This document shows positions 26,069 to 34,888 of a stretch of DNA of 64,000 nt, one piece after another. The position numbers and the translations under genes are program-made. The stretch is from Tsuneonella litorea (GTDB taxonomy: Bacteria > Pseudomonadota > Alphaproteobacteria > Sphingomonadales > Sphingomonadaceae): NCBI RefSeq assembly GCF_025154015.1, contig NZ_JAOAMV010000005.1, positions 186,001 through 250,000 on the forward strand, read 5' to 3'. The notes under the pieces were generated by a model. It was not told the origin of the DNA, did no database searches, and was given only the letters and a program-made list of their open reading frames with translations. Every line of letters begins with the position of its first letter. Position 1 is the first letter of the stretch.

Positions 26069-26914
26069 TCAGGCTTCCGGCCAGGTAAAGAACCCTTGGC
26101 CGCTCTTGGCCCCGAGTTTCCCTTCGGAGACCATTTTCTCGAGTATCGCGGGTGGAGCGAACCGGGCGCCGTGTGCCGCTTCGAGGGTTCGCGCGATGTC
26201 CAGACGCACGTCCAGGCCGACGATGTCGCTTAGGCGCAGCGGTCCCACCGGATGGCGATAAGCAAGCACCGCCGCCCGATCGATGTCCTCGGCGCTCGCC
26301 ACGCCGCTCTCGAGCATCCGCATGGCTTCTAGCGAGGCGATGAGGTCGAGGCGGCTGGTGGCGAAGCCAGGAACGTCGCGGACGAGCAGCGCCTCCTTTC
26401 CCATCCAGGCGGCAATCGTGCGAGCGGCGGCGATCGTCGCGTCCGACGTCGCGTTACCCTGGACCAGCTCCACCAGCTTGAGCGACCAGACGGGGTTGAA
26501 GAAGTGCATGCCGATGAACCGGTCGGGAGCGGGCAGGCCGTCGGCCAAGCGGTCGATCGACATCGCGCTGGTGTTGGTCGCCAGCACCGCCGGGTTCCGC
26601 TCCGCCGCGGAGTCGAGCACCGCGCGCTTGAGATCGAACCGCTCCGGAACGGACTCGACGATCAGGTCCAGCCCGTCTGCCAAGGCATCAACGGCCGTGA
26701 CGCGGGTCACGCGTGCCGTGAGGTCGGCTGCCTGGTCGGCGGACATCTTGCCCCGCCTTACGGCGCCGTCAGCCGCGTCCCCGATCGCCTTCCACATCTG
26801 GTTGGCACGGCCTTCGTCGGGTTCGACGACACAGACCTCTGCTCCGGCCTGCGCCATGACGTAGGCGATGCCGAGGCCCATGGTTCCCCCACCGATGACT
26901 GCGCCGCGGTTCAT
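26069..26914 (-). CDS. 3-hydroxyacyl-CoA dehydrogenase
   Basis: 281 residues, the size of the HbdA/PaaH group. The NAD-binding GGGTMG (8-13), the NTSAM segment and the catalytic HFFNPVWSLKLVELV are present. It oxidises 3-hydroxyacyl-CoA to 3-ketoacyl-CoA. Two in-frame starts exist; MNRGAVIGGG at 26914 is preferred because it gives a 4-bp ATGA overlap with the enoyl-CoA hydratase gene, matching the rest of the operon. Confidence 0.92.
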   Translation of the reverse strand: MNRGAVIGGGTMGLGIAYVMAQAGAEVCVVEPDEGRANQMWKAIGDAADGAVRRGKMSADQAADLTARVTRVTAVDALADGLDLIVESVPERFDLKRAVLDSAAERNPAVLATNTSAMSIDRLADGLPAPDRFIGMHFFNPVWSLKLVELVQGNATSDATIAAARTIAAWMGKEALLVRDVPGFATSRLDLIASLEAMRMLESGVASAEDIDRAAVLAYRHPVGPLRLSDIVGLDVRLDIARTLEAAHGARFAPPAILEKMVSEGKLGAKSGQGFFTWPEA

Positions 26915-27684
26915 CGCCCGGCCCATTCAGGGATGCGCTTTTCGGCGAAGGCCCGCGCGCCTTCCCGGGCGTCCTCCGAGCCGATGACCGCTTCTGCGAG
27001 CGGCCGCTGGCGGTCCCAGATCTCGTTTTCCGGCCAGCCTGGCGCCTCGCGCACGATCCGCTTGCTCATCATCACCGAGAGCGGCGCGTTGGCCGCAATC
27101 TCTTCGGCTAGCGCCAGAGCGGCCTCGAGCGCACCGCCGGACGAGGCAAGCCGGTTGACCAGCCCCCAGTGATGCGCGACCGGCGCGGTCATCCGCGCAC
27201 CAGTAAGGACGTATTCCAGCGCAATGGCCTGCGGTATGCGGCGCGGCAGGCGCACGAGCCCCCCCGAACCCGCGACCAGCCCGCGAGCGACCTCAGGCAA
27301 TCCGAAAACGGCATCCTCCGCGGCGACGATCAGGTCGCAGGCCAGCGCCAGCTCGCAGCCTCCCGCCAGCGCGAAGCCTTCCACCGCCGCGATAAGCGGC
27401 TTTGCCGGCGGACTCTCGGTAACCCCCGCGAACCCGCGACCGGGCAATTCCGGGCGGTCGCCCTCGAGAAACGCCTTGAGGTCCATCCCTGAGCAGAACG
27501 ATCCGCCCCGGCCGGTGATGACCGCCACGCGAAGGGCGGGATCGGCATCGAGATCGTCCAGAGCGCCGGCAATGGCGCAGGAAACGGCCGCATCGACCGC
27601 ATTGCGCCGCTCGGGCCGGTTGATGGCGATCACGAGGACCGCACCGCGCCGCTCGATCGCGACGGGCTGCTCACCCGCAGACAT
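26911..27684 (-). CDS. Enoyl-CoA hydratase/isomerase (crotonase)
   Basis: 257 residues. The oxyanion-hole segment SFCSGMDLKAF and the two glutamates in LAGGCELALACD and FGLPEVARGL match hydratase-competent crotonases. It would hydrate the enoyl-CoA made by the neighbouring dehydrogenase. Only 2 bp separate it from the LLM gene, and it overlaps the dehydrogenase gene downstream. Confidence 0.92.
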   Translation of the reverse strand: MSAGEQPVAIERRGAVLVIAINRPERRNAVDAAVSCAIAGALDDLDADPALRVAVITGRGGSFCSGMDLKAFLEGDRPELPGRGFAGVTESPPAKPLIAAVEGFALAGGCELALACDLIVAAEDAVFGLPEVARGLVAGSGGLVRLPRRIPQAIALEYVLTGARMTAPVAHHWGLVNRLASSGGALEAALALAEEIAANAPLSVMMSKRIVREAPGWPENEIWDRQRPLAEAVIGSEDAREGARAFAEKRIPEWAGR

Positions 27685-27686
27685 CG

Positions 27687-28853
27687 TCAGTCCTTCGATT
27701 GGCCGTGCTTGGCGGCGAATTCGCCGATTGCCGCCTGCTGCTGGGCGGCCAGCTTGTCACGCACCGCGCGGGTGGCGATCTCGCTCTGCTTGAGCCGGTG
27801 GTTGGTCTTCTTGAAGTGCGGGATGACGTAGTCGCCGAAGATCTCGTAGTGATGCTTCTTGGCGGCCCACGGGGCCCAGTTGTGATCGAACAGCAGGAAA
27901 CAGCCGAACCCGCCATTGGACAGTTCCTGCAGGTTCTCGATCTGCTCGACCGCTTCCTGCCAGGTGCCGATCACGGCCGCGCCGGTGGACATGGCCCACT
28001 CGATGTATTCGCCGATGCTGTTACCCGTCGGGGTAAGCTGCGGGGTGGAGGCGGTGTGCTGCAGGTAGTCGCAGAACTCGCGCAGCCCGTATTCTACGTC
28101 CTTGATCGCCTGATCTTTGGTGTCGGCGAGGTGCATCAGCCCGACGAGCCGCCAGTTCTTGCGGTCGACCGTCTTCCCGCACTCCTTGGCGCGTTGCTCG
28201 GCGACGTCCCAGTGCATCGCGAGCACGTCGACGCCGGCCTTCATCGTCGCGCCGATCGAGAGCAGGCCGGCACCGTGCGTGCCTGCCAGCCGGGGTCCGG
28301 ACGGGGACACGATAGCCGCGGCGGCCACTTCGGGATGCGGATCCTGGTAGAAGTCGAGCTGAAGGCGCGCATCAACGAGCTTGTACCGGTCGGTTTCGAT
28401 CGAAATCGGCTCGTTGCTGGTCATCAGGTGCATCAGCACCGCGGTGTCCTCCTCGAGTGCGTCACGCTGCTGCGAGGGATGGATGCCTATCATTCCGGCA
28501 TCGGTCGCCAGCGCGCCGGGCCCGAGGCCGAGCATGACCCTGCCGCGCGTGAGATGGTCGAGCATCGCGAGACGGTCGGCCACCCACAGGGGATTGTGAT
28601 AGGGAAGGGATACGACGCCAGTCCCGAGGCGAATGTATTTGGTCTGCGCGGCGACGTGCGCGATGAACAGCATCGGGTCGCCGATGGGCTCTGCACCGCC
28701 CGAGTGGTGTTCGCCGAACCAGGCCTCGTCGAAGCCGATAGTGTCCATCAGCTGGACGATTTCGACATCACGCTGGAGTGCATAGGTCGGATTGTAGTTC
28801 ACCGGGAGGTGATGCGGGGGAAGGAAGCTTCCGAAGCGCAAACGGTCAGACAC
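27687..28853 (-). CDS. LLM class flavin-dependent monooxygenase, limonene 1,2-monooxygenase-like
   Basis: 388 residues of the bacterial luciferase-like (TIM-barrel) fold. The N-terminus FGSFLPPHHLPVNYNPTYAL and GFDEAWFGEHHSGG are characteristic of the group that includes limonene 1,2-monooxygenase (LimB) of Rhodococcus. Such enzymes use reduced FMN from a separate reductase and oxygen to epoxidise or hydroxylate alicyclic or long-chain substrates. The FMN reductase at 20264 in the same operon fits this need. It follows TonB receptor 2 by 38 bp. Exact reaction unknown. Confidence 0.85.
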   Translation of the reverse strand: MSDRLRFGSFLPPHHLPVNYNPTYALQRDVEIVQLMDTIGFDEAWFGEHHSGGAEPIGDPMLFIAHVAAQTKYIRLGTGVVSLPYHNPLWVADRLAMLDHLTRGRVMLGLGPGALATDAGMIGIHPSQQRDALEEDTAVLMHLMTSNEPISIETDRYKLVDARLQLDFYQDPHPEVAAAAIVSPSGPRLAGTHGAGLLSIGATMKAGVDVLAMHWDVAEQRAKECGKTVDRKNWRLVGLMHLADTKDQAIKDVEYGLREFCDYLQHTASTPQLTPTGNSIGEYIEWAMSTGAAVIGTWQEAVEQIENLQELSNGGFGCFLLFDHNWAPWAAKKHHYEIFGDYVIPHFKKTNHRLKQSEIATRAVRDKLAAQQQAAIGEFAAKHGQSKD

Positions 28854-28891
28854 TGTGCGTTCCTTTTTCGATTGTGGCCAATGGTGCGAAG

Positions 28892-31249
28892 TCAGAAGTT
28901 GAAGCGTGCTTCGGCAAGGACCGTCCGAGGCTCGCCAGGAACGGCGGTATTGACCGCGAAGAGACTGCTGAAGGCAACGCCGCCCACGTAGTAGACTTCA
29001 TTGAAGGCGTTCTTTAGGTTTACCGCCAGCGACCAGCCGGCGGTTTCGTCTGCGATGCCCAAGCGGAAATTGGCGATCGAGTAGCCGGGGAACCGGGACA
29101 GTGGGTTGAGGTTGGTACCGGTCGAGCTGAACCAGGTTCCGGTCTGGGCATAGAGGTCGCCGCGCAGCGATCCCGTCAGCCTGTCGGTTACCGGCACCGA
29201 GAGGTCGGCGTAGATGGCGCCCGACCATTTCGGGGTGTCAGGATAGGTTTCGAAAGCGACTGACGGGTTGCCGAGGACAGCCACGACATTGTCGGTGAAG
29301 CGGGCGTCGGTGTAGTTGAGGTTGCCGCCGATCGAGAGGCCGCTGACCGGGCTGATCGACGCGTCCATCTCGAAACCGGTGATCTCGGCCTTGGGTACGT
29401 TGACGGTGATCCCCGCGAGGCTGCCGAAGATCGAGACGTAATTCGACCGCTGGATGTTCTCCACCCACATGTTGTAGGCGGCCAGGTTGAATCGAACGGG
29501 CACACCTACGTCGCCCTTGTACTTGAGCCCCAGTTCCACGTCGGTGGCGACTTCGGGACGGTACTCGCCGCCCGCCTCGTTTCCGAAGCCGGGCACCGGC
29601 GGCGCGAAATAGTTGAAGCCGCCACTCCGGTTGCTGCGGCGGGAAGCCGCGTAGAGAAGGAGGTCCGAGTTGGCCTGGTACTGCAAGCCGAGCGTCCAGC
29701 TCGTGCTGTCGAAGGTGTCGCGCTGCGGATTGATGAACGCGGGGTTCGGATTGGTGATGAAGAAGTCGTCGGGCTTGCGGAAGAATTCCACCTTCTCCGA
29801 CGAGATGCGCGCACCGGCGGTAAAACCGAGTCCCTCGATCCCCACGATGTCACTGAGATCGAGCGTGCCCTGGGCATAGCCGGCAATCGTCTCGTTGCGC
29901 GTGATGCCGTTGTTGATCTGGATCGTCTCGGGGATGAAGGGCTCGAACTCGAAGATGTGACTGGACGAACGCGTGTCGTCCTTTTCCTTCGAATAGTAGA
30001 TGCCGGCGACATAATCGAGCCGACCCCCGAAGAGCTTGCCGAGAAGCTGCAGTTCCTCGGAAAACTGGCGCAGCACGCCGCCGCGACCGAAGGTGCCATT
30101 GTCGTCGGCCGGGAATACGGTGCCGTCGAACTCGCCGGCATCCTGCTGCCGTCTGCGGACGTAACCAATCACGTTCTTGATCGTCGTGTCAGGCCCGATC
30201 TCGAACTTGGTGATGTTCGAAGCGACGAATACTTTGGACCGATGAAAGTTCGGCGCGTCGAGGTTCACGAGGAAGGGCCCGCGCTTCTGCTGGGCTGCGA
30301 TCTCGGCGTCGAATCCGAGGGGATTTACCCCCGGGTGCACAGCCAGGAACGCGTCCCAGGTTCCCGGGCCGAATACGCTGTCGACGGCGGGCGAATAGAA
30401 CAGGCCGGTCGGAACGAAGGCCGGGGAAGCGCTGGCGGGTCGGCCCGAATAGGCGACCGACGACAGGCTGTTGCCGCCCGTGTGCGCATAGTCGATGACC
30501 AGGTCGTTGACGATCGAGGCCGCCGGCTTGAGCGTAAGGGAAGCCCGGACGTTTTCGCGGCGGATGTTCCCCAGGCGCTCACCGTTGAAAAGGTTGAACT
30601 GGAAGCCATCCCGGCGCTGGAAGAAGCCGGCCACGCGCAGCAACACGCTGTCGTCGACCAGCGGCACGTTGAGGGCACCCTCAGCCTGGAAATGATCGTA
30701 GTTGCCGGCCCGGCCGAGAACGTATCCTTCGAACTGGTTGGTGGGCTTGGCGGTGGTGAACAGGACCGCGCCGCCGGTCGAGTTACGGCCGAACAGCGTG
30801 CCCTGGGGGCCCTTGAGTACCTGGATCGAGCCGAGGTCGAAGAAGGCGGTGGATCCTGCTCCGCCGACCTGCACTTCGTTTACATAGGGCAGGACGCTTG
30901 GTCGCGAACTGCTGAATGCGTCGACGGTCTGGCCTCTCAGGGAGTAGTTGAGCTGGTTGCTCGTCTGCCCGACGCGGACCGTAAGGCCCGGCACTGTCGA
31001 CTGGAGATCGCTTTCGGTGACGATCGCGCGTTCGGACAGTGCGTCGCCGCTGAGGGCGGAGACGGCGACCGGCGTGCGCTCGAGCGTCTCTTCGCGCCGC
31101 TGGGCGGTGACGATGATCTGGTCACCGACGTTGGCATCCTGGGCCGCGGTGGGCGCGGCCGGGACCGCCTCCTGCGCGAATGCCGGCGCCGCCTGAAGCG
31201 CCAGGGCCATCGAAGTCGATAAGATCAGATCGCGTCCACGAAATGCCAT
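28892..31249 (-). CDS. TonB-dependent outer-membrane receptor 2
   Basis: 785 residues: signal peptide ending near APAFAQE, a TonB-box-like DQIIVTAQRREE, the plug (TPVAVSALSGDALSERA...VLKGPQGTLFGRNSTGG) and a barrel ending EARFNF. It is the first gene of a ~12-kb minus-strand operon running to ribBX, so it probably imports the pathway substrate or a related compound. GGGAGAAATTGCC before the ATG gives a good ribosome site. Two operator palindromes lie 128-166 bp upstream. Confidence 0.93.
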   Translation of the reverse strand: MAFRGRDLILSTSMALALQAAPAFAQEAVPAAPTAAQDANVGDQIIVTAQRREETLERTPVAVSALSGDALSERAIVTESDLQSTVPGLTVRVGQTSNQLNYSLRGQTVDAFSSSRPSVLPYVNEVQVGGAGSTAFFDLGSIQVLKGPQGTLFGRNSTGGAVLFTTAKPTNQFEGYVLGRAGNYDHFQAEGALNVPLVDDSVLLRVAGFFQRRDGFQFNLFNGERLGNIRRENVRASLTLKPAASIVNDLVIDYAHTGGNSLSSVAYSGRPASASPAFVPTGLFYSPAVDSVFGPGTWDAFLAVHPGVNPLGFDAEIAAQQKRGPFLVNLDAPNFHRSKVFVASNITKFEIGPDTTIKNVIGYVRRRQQDAGEFDGTVFPADDNGTFGRGGVLRQFSEELQLLGKLFGGRLDYVAGIYYSKEKDDTRSSSHIFEFEPFIPETIQINNGITRNETIAGYAQGTLDLSDIVGIEGLGFTAGARISSEKVEFFRKPDDFFITNPNPAFINPQRDTFDSTSWTLGLQYQANSDLLLYAASRRSNRSGGFNYFAPPVPGFGNEAGGEYRPEVATDVELGLKYKGDVGVPVRFNLAAYNMWVENIQRSNYVSIFGSLAGITVNVPKAEITGFEMDASISPVSGLSIGGNLNYTDARFTDNVVAVLGNPSVAFETYPDTPKWSGAIYADLSVPVTDRLTGSLRGDLYAQTGTWFSSTGTNLNPLSRFPGYSIANFRLGIADETAGWSLAVNLKNAFNEVYYVGGVAFSSLFAVNTAVPGEPRTVLAEARFNF

Positions 31250-31376
31250 GGCAATTTCTCCCGTTCTGGGCGGCTGGCGCCACCGATAATGCCCTGCGAC
31301 TCTCTGATCGCATCGGCTTTCCTGGGGCGGGCGTCGAGGCGAGGCCGCTTCGCTTGCCGCAGGCTCGACTCAGGAA

Positions 31377-31394
31377 TTACACACTAGTGTTGAA
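31377..31394. promoter_or_regulatory. Operator site 4 (TetR-type palindrome)
   Basis: TTACACA-CTAG-TGTTGAA. One arm is degenerate. It lies 21 bp centre to centre from site 5, i.e. two helical turns. Confidence 0.5.
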
Positions 31395-31397
31395 ACC

Positions 31398-31415
31398 GTC
31401 AACACATCTATTGAC
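31398..31415. promoter_or_regulatory. Operator site 5 (TetR-type palindrome)
   Basis: GTCAACA-CATC-TATTGAC, between the TonB receptor 2 operon and tetR 1, placed to control both divergent units. Confidence 0.6.
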
Positions 31416-31496
31416 TAGGGATGCGGGCGGGTGGCAATCCACGGCCCTTCGACGAACGTGGGGAAACCCATTGCCTCTGGTTTCGAAGGGTAAGGC

Positions 31497-32162
31497 GTGG
31501 CAAATCAGGTTATGAACGATTCCCAGCCGCCCAAGCGGCGCTCGGTTCCCGCTGCCGATCGAAGCGCCTCCTTCGAGGCCAAGAGGCGCGAAATTGCCGA
31601 AGCAGCCGTCAGGGTATTCGACCGCGTGGGCTTTCAGCGCGCCACAATGGCCGCGCTCGCCGACGAGATGGGGGTCGATCGGTCCTCGCTCTACTATTAC
31701 ATAACCTCAAAGGAAGAACTGCTCGACGAGGTCCTGCGGACCGTGGTCGAGCGAAACTTCATGCTTGCCGAGAAGATCCGGCACAGCAACGTCAGCCCCC
31801 GCCGGAAGCTGCGCGATTTCATCATCATGTTGATGACGTCCTACGGCGAGCATTACCCCTTGTTCTACATATACATTCGGGAGAACCTCAGCCACGTGAG
31901 CGGCCCCCGTTCCGAGTGGTCGGTCAAGATGCGCGACATGAACCGGCAGACGACCGAATCGCTGGTCGCGATCATCGAGGAAGGGTTTGCCGACGGGAGC
32001 TTTCGCCCGATCGGTAAGGCGCACGTGATCGCTTACGGGATCTTCGGAGTGGTAGGCTGGACCAGTCGCTGGTTCAAGCCCGACCGCAGTGACGCCTCCG
32101 CGGAGGAGATAGGCGCAACTTACGCCGAAATGGTCCTGTCCGGCCTCGAATCCCCCTACTGA
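31497..32162 (+). CDS. TetR/AcrR family regulator 1
   Basis: 221 residues. The N-terminal helix-turn-helix reads FQRATMAALADEMGVDRSSLYYYI, followed by a ligand-binding domain ending GLESPY. It starts with GTG after GAAGGGTAAGG; an ATG five codons later is an alternative. It is a clear paralogue of regulator 2 at 36176, sharing SPRRKLR, the YGE-YPL-YIYIRE block and the LESPY end. Its position between palindromes and its divergence from the big operon suggest an autoregulated repressor released by a pathway CoA ester or substrate. Confidence 0.9.
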   Translation: MANQVMNDSQPPKRRSVPAADRSASFEAKRREIAEAAVRVFDRVGFQRATMAALADEMGVDRSSLYYYITSKEELLDEVLRTVVERNFMLAEKIRHSNVSPRRKLRDFIIMLMTSYGEHYPLFYIYIRENLSHVSGPRSEWSVKMRDMNRQTTESLVAIIEEGFADGSFRPIGKAHVIAYGIFGVVGWTSRWFKPDRSDASAEEIGATYAEMVLSGLESPY

Positions 32163-32902
32163 ATGGTCATGCCCGCGTCGATCACGTGCTCGGCACCGGT
32201 GATGTAGGATGATTCGTCGGACGCCAGGAAAATCGCCAGATTGGTGACCTCTTCGTCGGTGCCGATGCGCCCGAGGGGTATCATGCTCGTCGCGTCGCCG
32301 CCCTCTTCGCCCGCGGCCTCGACCATCATGGGGGTGTATATGAAGCCGGGATGCACCGAGTTCACCCGGATGTTGTACCGCCCGTATTCAACCGCTGCCG
32401 CCTTTGTCAGGCCACGCACCGCGAACTTGCTTGCGACGTAGGCCGCGTTCGGAAAGCCGTAGTTCGCGACGATTCCGGAAATCGAGGACACGTTCACGAT
32501 CGAGCCGCGCTGTTCGGCCACCATGCTGGGAAGCACGGCTTTCATTCCAAGGAATATCCCGTGCTGGTTGACCGCGCAGACCCGAGCATATTCGGCTTCT
32601 TCGAGTTCGGCGAGGGGCGCGGTGGGGCCGAGAATCCCGGCGTTGTTGACCAGGATGTCGATCTTGGAGAAGCAGGAGATTGCTTCGCGGGTGACGTCCT
32701 GCCAGCCGGACCAGCTGGCGACATCGTGTTCCATCGCAAGGGCAGCGCTCCCGAGTTCCTCTGCAAGGGCGCCAACCAGGTCGGCGCGTTGATCGGTCAG
32801 AACGACTCGAGCGCCTTCGCGGACGAATCCGCGCGCGTGCGCCGCTCCCATCCCTCGCGCTGCTCCGGTAATGATGGCGGTCTTCCCCTCGAGGCGGCCC
32901 AT
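32156..32902 (-). CDS. SDR family oxidoreductase 1
   Basis: 248 residues, classical short-chain dehydrogenase. TGAARGMG binds NAD(P), NNAG is present, and the catalytic Y-x3-K is AAYVASKFAV. It probably oxidises an alcohol intermediate to the ketone that a Baeyer-Villiger enzyme then uses. The start MGRLEGKTAIITG is chosen; the longer open frame runs through the operator region. Its stop overlaps the convergent tetR 1 end by 7 bp. Confidence 0.9.
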   Translation of the reverse strand: MGRLEGKTAIITGAARGMGAAHARGFVREGARVVLTDQRADLVGALAEELGSAALAMEHDVASWSGWQDVTREAISCFSKIDILVNNAGILGPTAPLAELEEAEYARVCAVNQHGIFLGMKAVLPSMVAEQRGSIVNVSSISGIVANYGFPNAAYVASKFAVRGLTKAAAVEYGRYNIRVNSVHPGFIYTPMMVEAAGEEGGDATSMIPLGRIGTDEEVTNLAIFLASDESSYITGAEHVIDAGMTIQ

Positions 32903-32969
32903 GACAGTTCTCCCAAAACAGCGGCGGTCTCGCGCGCTTGATCCAAAATGGCCGCGCATTCGGCAAAAT

Positions 32970-32987
32970 GTCAACATTAGTGTTGAC
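32970..32987. promoter_or_regulatory. Operator site 6 (TetR-type palindrome)
   Basis: GTCAACA-TTAG-TGTTGAC: perfect 7-bp arms, 67 bp upstream of SDR 1. One of the two best copies. Confidence 0.75.
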
Positions 32988-33004
32988 TCGCGAGGGGCGT
33001 GAAG

Positions 33005-33022
33005 TTCAACATTCTTGTTGAA
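33005..33022. promoter_or_regulatory. Operator site 7 (TetR-type palindrome)
   Basis: TTCAACA-TTCT-TGTTGAA: perfect 7-bp arms, 75 bp upstream of SDR 2 and 35 bp centre to centre from site 6. Confidence 0.75.
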
Positions 33023-33097
33023 GAGCGCTGCGGTCAGCTTTCGCAACGGCGTGGCGCGCATTTGGGCAGTCCGGACATAAGACGGAGAGGATCGGCA

Positions 33098-33835
33098 ATG
33101 GGGCGACTGGCGGGCAAGGTGGCGGTGGTTACCGGTGCCGGATCGGGCATGGGTGCGGCGACCGTGGAGCGATTCTGCGCCGAGGGGGCCAAGGTCGTGG
33201 CCGTCGACTGGTCGGGCAACGAAGAGGACGTCGCTCGGCACTGCGGCGCTTCATGCGTCCCGATGCGTGGTGACGTGTCGCAGGCGGAATCGGTCGAGCA
33301 GATGGTGGCACTCGCTATCGAGCGCTTCGGTGGTCTGGACATCCTCTACAACAATGCCGGCATCCAGGGTCCGATCGTCGACACGGCCGAATACGACGAA
33401 GACGATTTCGACAAGGTCATCGCGGTCAACCTGAAGGGGGTCTTCCTGGGGATGAAATACGCGATCCCCGCGATGCTGGAGCGCGGGGGCGGCTCGATCA
33501 TCAATACATCATCGATGGCATCGCTGGTGTCGTTCCCCGGCATGTCCGGGTACTGCGCCTCAAAGGGCGGCGTCTCGATGCTGACCAAGCTCACGGCGGC
33601 GGAATATGCGGCCCGCGGCATTCGCGTGAACGCAATCCTGCCCGGCGCGATCGACACGGGCATGACCCAGTCGATGCCAAAGGATTACATCGACGGTGCG
33701 GTCGCGGCCACCTTGATGGGGCGGATCGGACGGCCTGACGAGATCGCCAGCCTCGCGCTGTTTCTCGCAAGCGATGAATCCTCGTTCATTACCGGCACCC
33801 TGACACCGGTCGACGGCGGGTACACGATCGTATGA
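33098..33835 (+). CDS. SDR family oxidoreductase 2
   Basis: 245 residues. TGAGSGMG (cofactor), NNAG, and catalytic GYCASKGG are visible. It is similar to SDR 1 across its length and both begin MGRL-GK, so the pair may be old duplicates working on related alcohols or stereoisomers. The start at 33098 follows GGAGAGG. The gene overlaps the glutathione transferase gene by 4 bp (ATGA). Confidence 0.9.
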   Translation: MGRLAGKVAVVTGAGSGMGAATVERFCAEGAKVVAVDWSGNEEDVARHCGASCVPMRGDVSQAESVEQMVALAIERFGGLDILYNNAGIQGPIVDTAEYDEDDFDKVIAVNLKGVFLGMKYAIPAMLERGGGSIINTSSMASLVSFPGMSGYCASKGGVSMLTKLTAAEYAARGIRVNAILPGAIDTGMTQSMPKDYIDGAVAATLMGRIGRPDEIASLALFLASDESSFITGTLTPVDGGYTIV

Positions 33836-34509
33836 CCGGGCAGGGTGGATACCGGCTGATCAATGCCCGGCCGAGCCCGTTCGGGCGCAGGGTGGCGATC
33901 GCGCTGATCGAGAAGGGCGTGGACTTCGAAGTCACCTACGATGTTCCCTGGGGGCCGGAAACCTGCACCCCGGAATACAGCCCGTTCCAGCAGCTGCCGA
34001 TCCTCGTCACGCCGGAGGGCGAGACGCTCTACGAGTCAGGCTTCATTCTCGAATGGCTTGAAACGAAGATTCCCTCGCCGCCACTGCTTCCCGCGGACCC
34101 CGATCGGCGGCTCGAGGCAAGGCACCGGCAAATGCTCGGCGAACGCCTGATGGATTTCGCCCAGGCGCTCGTGTTCGAATACAATCGGCCCGAACCCAGC
34201 CAGCACTGGATCGAACGCCAGAGCCGCAAGGTCTTCGGCGGGGTGCAGGCGCTCGAGAAAGCCTACAGCGAGGGCGGGCGTGTCGCGGGAGATCCGCTCG
34301 ACACGGGCGACATCGCGGCGGCCACGACGCTGCTCCTGTTCGATTTCATCGCGCCGGCGGGTCTCGGCCCGGACCTACCCGAATTTCGCTGGCGCGGCGC
34401 GGCGCCCGCGTTGACCGAAGCGGTCGAGCGGCTCGATCAACGACCTTCATTCGTTGCCACCCGGCCGCAGCCGATGGATGTCGACCTGAAAGCCACGGTC
34501 CGCACCTGA
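33832..34509 (+). CDS. Glutathione S-transferase family protein
   Basis: 225 residues with an N-terminal thioredoxin-like domain (SPFGRRVAIALIEKGVDFE, then QLPILVTPEGETLYESGFILEWLE) and an all-helical C-terminal domain. The S-P-F-G-R-R region supplies the catalytic Ser-type residue. GSTs in catabolic clusters may open epoxides, act as isomerases or remove reactive by-products. An epoxide role would fit a LimB-like pathway but is inference. It is translationally coupled to SDR 2 and meets the DUF59 gene tail to tail. Confidence 0.88.
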   Translation: MTGQGGYRLINARPSPFGRRVAIALIEKGVDFEVTYDVPWGPETCTPEYSPFQQLPILVTPEGETLYESGFILEWLETKIPSPPLLPADPDRRLEARHRQMLGERLMDFAQALVFEYNRPEPSQHWIERQSRKVFGGVQALEKAYSEGGRVAGDPLDTGDIAAATTLLLFDFIAPAGLGPDLPEFRWRGAAPALTEAVERLDQRPSFVATRPQPMDVDLKATVRT

Positions 34510-34537
34510 GCTGACCTCTGGCAATCCGGCCGGCGCC

Positions 34538-34888
34538 TCAGTCGGGGTGGAGCGATTCCATCTCCCGCACCCGAGCGGCGCGCAAGGCCCTGGCTTCGGG
34601 AGCGATGTCGTTCGGTGACCAGTCGAGCCCGTTGTCCGCGTGCAGCTCGACCGATGTCACTCCCGGCAAGCCACCCACGAGCCGCATCGCTTCCGCCTTG
34701 AAGAACCCGATCATGTGACAGAACGGTGAGGTCAGGCGCAGGTCGATCCGCACCTCGCCCGCCGGTCCGACGGCTACGTCCTTGACGAGCCCCATTTCGG
34801 AAAGGCCGAGCGGCGTCCCCGCCGCCAGGCTGCACGGGTCCTTGATCTCGTCGAGCGTGGTGCGAATGGCCTGGGCCAGATCAGGCAT
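34538..34888 (-). CDS. MIP18/DUF59 (PaaD-like) metal-sulfur cluster protein
   Basis: 116 residues. The layout, with DEIKDPCSLAAGTPLGLSEMGLVKDV and LTSPFCHMIGFFKAEA, is that of DUF59 proteins (SufT, PaaD, MIP18), which help insert iron-sulfur clusters or metals into specific enzymes. Its start lies within the amidohydrolase gene (8-bp overlap), so they form a tight pair. The client is unknown; the co-transcribed amidohydrolase is the first candidate. Confidence 0.8.
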   Translation of the reverse strand: MPDLAQAIRTTLDEIKDPCSLAAGTPLGLSEMGLVKDVAVGPAGEVRIDLRLTSPFCHMIGFFKAEAMRLVGGLPGVTSVELHADNGLDWSPNDIAPEARALRAARVREMESLHPD

